The translations under genes were made by a program, and so were the position numbers. From DATAES01 sp963802415 (GTDB lineage Bacteria > Actinomycetota > Acidimicrobiia > Acidimicrobiales > JACDCH01), in contig CAWDIH010000001.1 of NCBI GenBank assembly GCA_963802415.1, positions 1,364,001 to 1,428,000 of the forward strand: a DNA stretch of 64,000 bases, written 5' to 3'. The notes under the pieces are model-generated. The model saw nothing but the letters and a program-made list of their open reading frames with translations. It was not told the origin of the DNA and made no database searches. Positions 9,342-16,500 of the stretch are shown in pieces; within the stretch, counting starts at the first letter, position 1; the number at the start of each line of letters is the position of its first letter.

Positions 9342-9719
9342 TCATGGATGATCCCGGAGATCTTCCTTCCACGTTCGGAATCGGGTGTGGCGCTCGCCGC
9401 TCGGCCCTCGGCCGTCGCCGCTGCCGTCGGGATACAGGCGGAAGGCATGGGTCGCCTCGAGGTCGTCTGACCGCAGGGCCATGTAGCGAGCGTCGGCGCC
9501 CGTGGCCGGCCCCGCGCGCCACAACAACCAAGGCCCGATCCGGCGCTTGTAGTCCGCCACCGGCCGGTCAGGAAGGTCGTCGCCGAGGCGGCGCACGGCC
9601 TCGGGCGCCTCGATCCACGCGGTGGCCGGGATGTTCCGGTCTCGAACCGGCGTCGCCGGCAGGTCAGCGGTATGGACCGGCGTGTCGTCCGCGGGCCGTT
9701 CGTCGTACTTCAGCGCCAT
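9342..9719 (-). CDS. Hypothetical protein, 125 aa, coupled to MBL hydrolase
   Basis: I do not recognise a family. The protein starts MALKYDERPADD and is soluble, rich in Arg, Asp, Pro and Trp, with no membrane segment and no obvious catalytic motif. The middle has a region with IGPWLLWRAGPATGADARYM; the end DLEATHAFRLYPDGSG suggests a compact beta-rich fold. Its ATG overlaps the stop of the upstream MBL gene by one base (TAATG), so co-translation and a shared role are likely. A longer open frame reaching 9953 is an out-of-frame shadow of the MBL gene. Confidence 0.65.
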   Translation of the reverse strand: MALKYDERPADDTPVHTADLPATPVRDRNIPATAWIEAPEAVRRLGDDLPDRPVADYKRRIGPWLLWRAGPATGADARYMALRSDDLEATHAFRLYPDGSGDGRGPSGERHTRFRTWKEDLRDHP

Positions 9720-10333
9720 TACCAGCCTCGGTCGATCCACTCCTGGAGGTGCGGTGCTTCCTTGCCGATCGTGGTCTGATCGCCGTGGCCGGGCAGCACG
9801 ATCGTGTCCGCGGGAAGTTTGGAGAAGATGCGGTCCTCGATCGACCGGACGATCGTGGGGAAGTCGCCGCCGGGGAAACTCGTGTTGCCAGGTCCCCCCG
9901 GGAACAACGTGTCGCCGCTGAACAGGATCGGAGAGCCTTCCACGAGGAAGCACATCGAACCCGGCGTGTGACCGGGAGTGAGCATGGTCTTCAGGCGAAG
10001 GCGGCCGACCTCGATCATCGAGTCGTCGTCGAGCAACTGGTCGTAGGACGGCAACATCCCCGAGTCGGCTTCGGTCACGTGCACTGAATACCCGGCGTCA
10101 CGCATCTCGGGGACGGCCTGGATGTGGTCCCAATGGCCGTGCGTCTCGAGCACCTCTCGCACATTCAGGGCTTTCGAGAGGTCGAGCAGCCTGTCGTGTT
10201 CGTTGGCGGCGTCGAGCAGCACAGCGTCCCCGGTCTGCTTGCACCGCAGCACGTACACGTTGTTGTCCATCGGTCCGACGACGACCTTGTGGATCTCCGC
10301 TTGCTCGTCCTGCCAGTGCAACGTGTTCGCCAT
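9719..10333 (-). CDS. MBL-fold metallohydrolase (glyoxalase II-like)
   Basis: A 204-aa soluble metallo-beta-lactamase-fold hydrolase. The metal motif THGHWDHIQ (HxHxDH) is at about residues 67-75, followed by TPGHTPGSMCF, FSGDTLFPG and the late LPGHGDQT histidine, the order found in glyoxalase II and related thioesterases. The likely reaction is hydrolysis of a thioester such as an S-acyl thiol; actinobacteria use mycothiol rather than glutathione, which cannot be judged here. TAGCCT lies 7 nt before the ATG, indicating a leaderless promoter. It is followed by the coupled 125-aa unknown gene. Confidence 0.82.
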   Translation of the reverse strand: MANTLHWQDEQAEIHKVVVGPMDNNVYVLRCKQTGDAVLLDAANEHDRLLDLSKALNVREVLETHGHWDHIQAVPEMRDAGYSVHVTEADSGMLPSYDQLLDDDSMIEVGRLRLKTMLTPGHTPGSMCFLVEGSPILFSGDTLFPGGPGNTSFPGGDFPTIVRSIEDRIFSKLPADTIVLPGHGDQTTIGKEAPHLQEWIDRGW

Positions 10334-10340
10334 GGCCGGA

Positions 10341-10346
10341 AGGCTA
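10341..10346 (-). promoter_or_regulatory. -10 element (TAGCCT) for leaderless MBL hydrolase mRNA
   Basis: On the - strand TAGCCT precedes the ATG at 10333 by 7 nt. It sits in the 10-nt gap after the ABC exporter gene, so the MBL gene can have its own start. Confidence 0.5.
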
Positions 10347-12115
10347 GGCGGGGATTTCCTCGGAGGGGTGTGGCGGCTGCGATATCCGGCCCTCGTCGAG
10401 CGTGATGACGCGGTCGGCGCGCGCCAGCACCGACGGGCGATGTGAGACGACCAGCAGTGCCGCCGGCGATGAGCCCATGGTCGAGCGGCCCGCGAGGCCG
10501 TGCCACAGCGCCTGCTCGGTCTCGACATCGAGGGCCGACGAAAGGTCGTCCACGACCAAGAGCTCGGGCTGCCGAACGAGCGCCCGCGCCGCGAGCGCGC
10601 GCTGGAGCTGGCCCCCCGAGAGGCGCATGCCGCGAGGTCCGACGATCGTGGCGAGGCCGTTGGACATCCCGGCGACGTCGGCGTCGAGCCGAGCGAGGCG
10701 CAAGGACCGTTCGATGTCGTCGTCGCTCGCGTCCCAGCCGAGTAGCAGATTCTCGCGCAGCGGCGCGCTCCACAATCGCGGCACCTGCGCGGCGTACGCC
10801 GTTCTCGGTGGTACGAACAACACGCCGGGATCGTCCACGAGCTGTCCGTTCCACCGGATTGAACCACCGTCGCGCGGCAGCAGGCCGAGCACCGCTCGCA
10901 GAAACGTGGTCTTGCCGGAGCCTACGGCGCCGGTGACGACGACGAGCTCACCGCGCCGCACGACGAGATCGACGCCGTCGATCCCGCGGCCGGAGGACGG
11001 ATGGTGCGCGGCGAGACCATCGACCTCGAGGCACTCGAACGGATCCTCGACGAGCGGTGGCGCCGGCGCGGCGGGAGCACGCTCGCGGAAGTAGACGGGG
11101 CGGTGCTCGACGAGCGAGCGCTGGTCCTCGTGTTCGGTCATCAACCGGATGAGGCGCGCACCCGACACCGACGCCTGCCTCTGCCGGTACAGCATGCGGC
11201 CGACACGACGAGGCAAGCCGGCGAGCCAGCCGATGTATGCGGTGAACAACGCGAGATCACCGACGGTGAAGGTGCCTGCACGCATGGACGGCGCGACGAG
11301 CAACAGCACGAGACCGATGCTCGAATTCGACGCTCGACGCGGTGACCGTGTCGAGCAGATCGGTGAGCAGCCGGGCGCGCACCTCCAACGTGCGCCGGAT
11401 GGCGTTGCGCTCGCGCAGGCGGCCGATCGCCGCGTCCTCGGCACCGGCGGCCTTGAGCGTCAACACGCCGCTGAACAAGCCGCCGAGTTGCTCGGACACG
11501 TCAGCGGCCCCGCTCCTGGCGGTGGAGTGAGCGGCCTTGATGCGATCGGACAACAGCCGCGTAGCAGCGATGATCGCCACCAACGGAATGACGACGACGA
11601 GCGTGACACGTGCGTCGATGCTGAACATGATCGTGAGGGCAAGGGCTGGCGAAGACTGCGTCGCCGCAGAGGTCGACCCAGATGTCGGTCAGGAGCACGA
11701 TCTCCTCGACGTCGTCTCGGAACCGGTTGAGCGCCTCCGCCGACGACGCGGGCAACCGGCCGGCGGCTGGTCCCGGCGCGCACAGGATCGAACGGAGCAC
11801 GTTGGCTCGGAGCAGCGTCTGGACGGAGTTCCACCAGTACGGCCACACCGCGATCGCGACCCACATGATTCCTTGGCGAATCACGTCGAGGACGACGAAC
11901 AGCAGCAGCAGCCAAGCGATCTGTGAGAGCGACGCCGCGGTGCCTTCGCTGAAGCGATCGAACAGCGCCTTCAACACCAAGCCGGTGAGCACGGGAAACG
12001 CGACGACGATCACCCAGAGCAATCCGCCGAGGTAGTAGCGCGCTGGCAGATAGCGACTGAGGCGCCAGCCCAGCCGCCATCCCGAGACGGGCCGCAGGTC
12101 GAGCTCGCTGCTCAT
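10344..12115 (-). CDS. ABC exporter half-transporter, subunit B (two frameshifts)
   Basis: About 590 residues in three frames (breaks near 11650 and 11330). The N-terminal part has six predicted membrane helices; the C-terminal ATPase has Walker A GAVGSGKTT, signature LSGGQLQR and Walker B LLVVDDLSSALD. The catalytic Glu after Walker B is Asp (VVDD), the mark of the degenerate site in heterodimeric exporters. Its ATG overlaps the stop of the partner gene at 12112-12115 (ATGA), so the two subunits are made together. The substrate is unknown; drug or lipid export is possible for the family. Confidence 0.83.
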
Positions 12116-13854
12116 GTGCGCGCCACCTTCAGGAGGCGGGCAAAGTGGCTGTCGCCATCCGCGACGAGGTCGGTGCGTTCGCCGTGTTCGATGATGCTCC
12201 CGTCGACGACGACCGCGATCTCATCGACCGCTCGAAGCGACGACAGGCGATGCGCGACGAGGATTGCGGTCCGGGCCCCGATCAGTCGGTCGACTGCGGC
12301 CTCGACGAGAAGCTCGGTGTCGGGGTCGAGCCGGCTCGATGGCTCGTCGAGGATCACGAGCCCCGGGTCCGCGAGGAAGACTCGACCGAGCGCGAGCAGC
12401 TGCGCTTCACCGGCGGACAGGCCGCCGCCATCCGGGCCGAGGTCGGTGTCGAGACCGGAGGGTCGAGTCGCCAGCCAGCCATCGAGTCCAAGCTCGCCGA
12501 GGAGGCCGGCGATGAGCTCGTCGGACGCCGGATGTGCGCCGAACAACGTGATGTTGTCCCGCAGCGAGCCACGGAACAGCTGCACTTCCTGTGTGACGAC
12601 CGCGACGCGACGGCGGAGGTCGCCGGCATCGACCGTGCGCAGGTCCACGTCGCCGACGCTCACCGCGCCCCTCGTCGGGTCGTACAACCGAAGGAGCAGT
12701 CGTGTGATGGTGGTCTTGCCACTGCCAGTCCGCCCGACGAGCCCGAGTGAGCGGCCTGCTTCGAGGCGGAGATCGATGTGGTGCAGCACGTCTTCGGCGC
12801 CGTAGGAGAACGACACGTTCTCGAGCGCGAAGGGCAGCGGTCCGGCCGGCAATCGCTCGGCCTCGTCAGCAGAGCGCCACGTCAAGGAGCTGCTTTGCGC
12901 GAAGAGCTCCTCGGCACGCGCCACTCCGGCTTGTGCGGCTTGCAGTTGCTTGAGTTGATCAATGATTCGCTCGAGTGGACGGCGTATGAGTTGGGCGTAC
13001 TGGAACAGCACGAGCAACGCGCCGAGAGTGATCGCGCCGGTCCGCTGAAGTCCGACACCGATGGCGAGAAGGAGTGCGGTGCCGACGGTGAATGTCAGGT
13101 TCGTGAGTCGCACGAGAAGGCCGCCGATGATCTCGGCGCGCTGGTCTGCTCGATAGACGTCGGCGCTCGAGTCGTGGAAGCGCCGCATGACGTGCGCGCC
13201 CGCGCCGTTCGCCCGCAGGTCCTCAGCGGCGGCGAGATGCTCTTCGAGATCGGCGAAGAGGTGCGCGTCGACGGCGCGTGAGGCGGTCGCCGACGGTACG
13301 GCGCGGCGCTGCACGCGAGCGAGCAAAACGAACGCGACCGCGATGAAGATCGCGAGCGCAACGCCGAGACGCACGTCGGCCACCGTCAGCACGATGAGCG
13401 TACCGACGAGCAGCAGTGCGCTCCCGAGGATGTCCACGAGGAAGGTGACGAGGAACTCCGCGATCGCATGCACATCGCCGTCGACGCGCTCGATCATCTC
13501 GCCAGGTGGATGCTCGCCGTGATACCTCACGTCGAGCGACAGCGCATGTGCGGCCATCTCCTCGCGCAGCCGGTTCGTCGCCGTCCACGCCTGCCGGCTG
13601 GCGACCCACGTGCGCACGACCGTGGCTCCTTGTGCACCAACCGCGATCACGAGGTAGAAGGCGGCGATCGTGACCAGCTCGGTCGTCGATGCACCCGCGG
13701 TCGCTTCGTCGACGAAGTACCCGATGATGATCGGCCCGAGCAGCGGCAAGACGGTGCCGAGCACGAGCGCGGCGATGAGCCCCACGAGCGCCGAGCGCCG
13801 GGGCCACATGTGGGCGCGCAAGAGCCGTCCTGGATTCACCGGAGCGGAGTTCAA
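12112..13854 (-). CDS. ABC exporter half-transporter, subunit A
   Basis: An intact 580-aa half-transporter: six membrane helices in residues about 20-310, then an ATPase with Walker A GRTGSGKTT (about 375), a variant signature LSAGE (normally LSGGQ) and Walker B LVILDEPSSRLD with the catalytic Glu. The altered signature pairs with the Asp-for-Glu Walker B site of subunit B. It therefore shares the degenerate nucleotide site, while its own Walker A/B pairs with the normal LSGGQ of B. The frame begins with TTG at 13854; TAGCGT lies a few bases upstream. It forms an operon with subunit B. Confidence 0.87.
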   Translation of the reverse strand: MNSAPVNPGRLLRAHMWPRRSALVGLIAALVLGTVLPLLGPIIIGYFVDEATAGASTTELVTIAAFYLVIAVGAQGATVVRTWVASRQAWTATNRLREEMAAHALSLDVRYHGEHPPGEMIERVDGDVHAIAEFLVTFLVDILGSALLLVGTLIVLTVADVRLGVALAIFIAVAFVLLARVQRRAVPSATASRAVDAHLFADLEEHLAAAEDLRANGAGAHVMRRFHDSSADVYRADQRAEIIGGLLVRLTNLTFTVGTALLLAIGVGLQRTGAITLGALLVLFQYAQLIRRPLERIIDQLKQLQAAQAGVARAEELFAQSSSLTWRSADEAERLPAGPLPFALENVSFSYGAEDVLHHIDLRLEAGRSLGLVGRTGSGKTTITRLLLRLYDPTRGAVSVGDVDLRTVDAGDLRRRVAVVTQEVQLFRGSLRDNITLFGAHPASDELIAGLLGELGLDGWLATRPSGLDTDLGPDGGGLSAGEAQLLALGRVFLADPGLVILDEPSSRLDPDTELLVEAAVDRLIGARTAILVAHRLSSLRAVDEIAVVVDGSIIEHGERTDLVADGDSHFARLLKVART

Positions 13855-13908
13855 AGCCTGTCGACGCTACGACTGCCGATCACCGCGACGCATGCGGATT
13901 TCTTTCGC

Positions 13909-14310
13909 TCAAGTACTCATGACATCGAATCCCAACGCAAGCGCAACAGGGATCTGACGCGAGTCGAATGTGCAGTAGGTCAACGGTCTCGGCAACCGGT
14001 CAGCGGCTGCGAGATGGATCGCATCAACCGTCCGCACTGGTTGTGTCCGTCCCAATTCGACGGCGCGATCCAGACATGGTTGATCGACGGGGACGACATG
14101 GGTGCGCTCCCAGTCGTCGCGCACGGCTCGGCGCAGCGCGTCACGTTCGCCTTCGAAGCCACCAACGCGTTCGATCAACACGAGGACCTCACACAACGCC
14201 AACGACGACGCGCACCAGTCGCCGTCGGCGGCCATTGCATCGAGCACAACCTGACGGGTCGGACCACCGAGATAGCGGGCGAGAAGCGCAGAGGAGTCGA
14301 GCGCGAGCAC
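13909..14310 (-). CDS. vapC: VapC-type PIN-domain ribonuclease toxin
   Basis: A 133-aa PIN-domain protein. The start LALDSSALLARYLGG gives the first catalytic Asp, ALCEVLVLIER the Glu, TVDAIHLAAA the second Asp and YCTFDSRQ the last Asp, so the acidic Mg2+ site is complete. VapC toxins cleave RNA, often tRNA, when not held by the antitoxin. The GTG at 14310 is chosen because it lies one base after the antitoxin stop; longer starts would overlap the whole antitoxin. The toxin target cannot be inferred. Confidence 0.85.
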   Translation of the reverse strand: MLALDSSALLARYLGGPTRQVVLDAMAADGDWCASSLALCEVLVLIERVGGFEGERDALRRAVRDDWERTHVVPVDQPCLDRAVELGRTQPVRTVDAIHLAAADRLPRPLTYCTFDSRQIPVALALGFDVMST

Positions 14311-14311
14311 G

Positions 14312-14599
14312 TCAACGCACCTCGGCGAGGAGTCGGTCGAGGCGCGTCCCGACGGGCACGGCCACGACCACGTCGGGCGGGAGCCGGTCGCCGCGCCGGG
14401 CCTTGATGACCAGTCCCCGGGCAGCCAGATCGTCGATCGTCGGCTGGCGCTCGCGTTCGAGTGGCTCGAGCGGTCCGAGTTGCGCGACGGCCCGTCCGCC
14501 GACGGTAATGACGACCCGTTGTCCGGACTCGGCCCGCCGAACCGCGGCGGCGAGGTTCGCACGCAGCTCGCGGATGTTCACGTACACATGTGTACACAT
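14312..14599 (-). CDS. vapB: Phd/VapB-type antitoxin
   Basis: A 95-aa protein. The N-terminus VNIRELRANLAAAVRRAESGQ and VVITVGGRAVAQL is the DNA-binding fold of Phd/YefM antitoxins. The C-terminal half is charged and likely wraps the toxin. It lies one base upstream of vapC. ATG 14599 is used, but GTG 14590 is possible. A 14-bp perfect palindrome covers the start region and is a candidate site for autorepression. Confidence 0.82.
   Translation of the reverse strand: MCTHVYVNIRELRANLAAAVRRAESGQRVVITVGGRAVAQLGPLEPLERERQPTIDDLAARGLVIKARRGDRLPPDVVVAVPVGTRLDRLLAEVR
14582..14595. promoter_or_regulatory. Palindromic operator candidate of vapBC
   Basis: GTACACATGTGTAC is a perfect 14-bp palindrome that overlaps the first codons of the antitoxin gene and lies about 45 nt from the divergent acyl-CoA dehydrogenase start. 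Phd-type antitoxins bind such palindromes to repress their own operon; that role is inferred. Confidence 0.5.
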
Positions 14600-14641
14600 C
14601 GCAGCTTGATCAGGCAAGGATCGGCGCGGCACCATGCGATC

Positions 14642-15757
14642 ATGAACTTCGCCTTTTCCGAGGAGCAGGAAGAGCTCCGCCGCATCGTCCGCCAGTTCCT
14701 CGAGCAGAAGTCGCCCGAGTCCGAGGTCCGCCGGCTGATGGAGACGACCGAGGGCTACGACCAGGCGACGTGGTCACAGCTCGCCGAGCAGCTCGGCCTC
14801 CAGTCGTTGATCATCCCCGAGGAGTTCGGCGGCCAGGGCTATGGCTATGTCGAGCTCACCGTCGTGCTCGAGGAGATGGGTCGAGCGCTGCTGTGCGCGC
14901 CCTACTTCTCGACCGTCGTGCTCGCCGGCAACACGCTGCTGCACTCGGGCGACGACGCCGCGAAGAAGGAGCTGCTGCCCGGCATCGCGTCAGGCGAGAC
15001 GATCGCCACCCTCGCGTTCACCGAGGAGAGTGGGCGTTGGGACGAGGGCGGCATCACCATCGAGGCGACCAAGAGCGGCGACGGCTATGTCCTCAACGGC
15101 ACGAAGATGTTCGTGCTGGACGGTCACACTGCGAACCTCGTCATCGTCGCGGCCCGCACGGACGCAGGCGTGTCGCTGTTCCGGGTCGACGGTGACGCAT
15201 CCGGGCTCACGCGGACGCCGCTCGCCACGATGGACCAGACGCGCAAGCAGGCGCGCCTCGAGTTCGACAACACGCCTGCACAGTTGATCGGTACCGACGG
15301 CGCCGGATGGTCGGTGCTCGAGCGGGTGCTCGACCTCGCCGCGGTCGGTCTCGCCGCGGAGCAGGTCGGCGGCGCGCAGAAGGTCCTCGAGATGGCGGTG
15401 GAGTACGCCAAGGTGCGCGTGCAGTTCGGCCGCCCGATCGGCTCGTTCCAGGCCATCAAGCACAAGTGCGCCGACATGCTGCTCGAGGTGGAGTCCGCCA
15501 AGTCCGCGGCGTACTACGCCGGTTGGTGCGCGTCGGAGCTCAACGACGAACTGCCATCGGTGGCGTCACTGGCGAAGGCGTACTGCTCGGAGGCGTACTT
15601 CCACGCCACCGCCGAGAACATCCAGATCCACGGTGGCATCGGCTTCACGTGGGAGCACCCGGCCCACCTGTACTTCAAGCGGGCCAAGTCTTCCGAGCTC
15701 CTCTTCGGCGACCCCACCTACCACCGCGAGCTGCTGGCGCAGCGCATCGGCATCTGA
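14642..15757 (+). CDS. Acyl-CoA dehydrogenase
   Basis: A 371-aa FAD enzyme of the acyl-CoA dehydrogenase family. The N-terminal helical domain begins MNFAFSEEQEELRRIVRQFL, the middle has LAFTEESGRWDEGG near the FAD-binding sheet, and the C-terminal domain has RVQFGRPIGSFQAIKHKCADM and QIHGGIGFTWEHPAHLYFKRA. The family oxidises acyl-CoA thioesters at C2-C3 using electron-transfer flavoprotein. The exact chain or sterol side-chain substrate is not clear. The position of the catalytic base is not obvious from sequence alone. It is monocistronic and divergent from vapBC, ending in a good terminator. Confidence 0.87.
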   Translation: MNFAFSEEQEELRRIVRQFLEQKSPESEVRRLMETTEGYDQATWSQLAEQLGLQSLIIPEEFGGQGYGYVELTVVLEEMGRALLCAPYFSTVVLAGNTLLHSGDDAAKKELLPGIASGETIATLAFTEESGRWDEGGITIEATKSGDGYVLNGTKMFVLDGHTANLVIVAARTDAGVSLFRVDGDASGLTRTPLATMDQTRKQARLEFDNTPAQLIGTDGAGWSVLERVLDLAAVGLAAEQVGGAQKVLEMAVEYAKVRVQFGRPIGSFQAIKHKCADMLLEVESAKSAAYYAGWCASELNDELPSVASLAKAYCSEAYFHATAENIQIHGGIGFTWEHPAHLYFKRAKSSELLFGDPTYHRELLAQRIGI

Positions 15758-15779
15758 TCCGAGCCAGGAACTCCGGGGA

Positions 15780-15805
15780 GAAACGGGTGCCATAGCGCCC
15801 GTTTC
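15780..15805. terminator. Strong stem-loop terminator after acyl-CoA dehydrogenase
   Basis: An 11-bp stem (GAAACGGGTGC/GCGCCCGTTTC, one G-T pair) with loop CATA lies 22 nt after the stop codon. The A-rich start and T-containing end make a plausible intrinsic terminator. Confidence 0.65.
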
Positions 15806-15825
15806 CATCCAACATTGGTGACGCT

Positions 15826-16293
15826 GTGGTCGTGACTGTCGTCCTCATCGTCGTCGCCATGGTCCTCGTCGTCGTGATCGCCCTCGTGGCGGTCGGGCGG
15901 GAGGCGTTGACGCTCGGAACGCAGCCGAAGCAGGCGCACTTCGACCTCGAGGAGGCGGCCCAGTTCGTGGCGGATCGGCTCCCTGACGACGTCACTGCTC
16001 GACTCTCGTACGACGACGTCCGCTCGCTGCTGCGGTGGCACCTCGAGTACCTCCGTGACCGGGGTGTGCCGATCCGGAGGGACCAGGCGGCGCGGGGCGG
16101 CCCGGTGGTGGTGGAGGACGACGAGGGCATCGCGTTCGTCCTCGGCCGGGCGGACGTCGACGGCCTCGACGTGTCGGACACGGAGGTGGCCCTGGTGCTC
16201 GACGCCGAGCTGTCGTACTTCGAGGCCATCGGCGCCATCGGCGGACCGGTACCGGATTTAGAAGAGCCGCCCCACGACGTAGGCGACACCTGA
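15826..16293 (+). CDS. Membrane-anchored hypothetical protein, 155 aa
   Basis: No family assigned. Residues 2-23 form one strongly hydrophobic helix (Val/Ile/Leu-rich), followed by a soluble acidic domain with FDLEEAAQFVADRLPDDV and a segment SYDDVRSLLRWHLEYLRDRGV that looks helical. The plan is one membrane anchor plus a cytoplasmic helical domain of about 120 residues. It starts with GTG and lies between a terminator and the 42-aa small ORF. Codon use matches its neighbours, so it is probably real. Confidence 0.7.
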   Translation: MVVTVVLIVVAMVLVVVIALVAVGREALTLGTQPKQAHFDLEEAAQFVADRLPDDVTARLSYDDVRSLLRWHLEYLRDRGVPIRRDQAARGGPVVVEDDEGIAFVLGRADVDGLDVSDTEVALVLDAELSYFEAIGAIGGPVPDLEEPPHDVGDT

Positions 16294-16352
16294 GCGGGCA
16301 ACTACGGAATCCGTCCGATGTAGCCGGCTACCTCAGTCCCGCACACTGAGAC

Positions 16353-16481
16353 ATGCTCCACAACTGGTATCAGGCACCAACACTGGCTGCGGAGCACAGG
16401 GCGTCGATGGAAGCCGCAGCCAGCCGCCGCCGGTTGCGCCGCACGATCCGACTCTGGCGGCGGGAGGGCCCTTCTGCCTGA
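16353..16481 (+). CDS. Small basic protein, 42 aa
   Basis: A short ORF opening MLHNWYQAPTLAAEHRA and continuing with an Arg-rich helix (RRRLRRTIRLWRRE). The pattern of an aromatic start, an ERR-like middle and Arg-rich end resembles tiny conserved hypothetical proteins of actinobacteria, from memory only. It lies in a 207-bp gap and ends 19 nt before the LuxR gene. No clear ribosome site is visible. It could be spurious. Confidence 0.4.
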   Translation: MLHNWYQAPTLAAEHRASMEAAASRRRLRRTIRLWRREGPSA

Positions 16482-16488
16482 CCGGCCA

Positions 16489-16494
16489 TACGCT
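16489..16494 (+). promoter_or_regulatory. -10 element (TACGCT) for leaderless LuxR-type regulator mRNA
   Basis: TACGCT is followed by 6 nt and the ATG at 16501. Confidence 0.5.
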
Positions 16495-16500
16495 GGCGCC

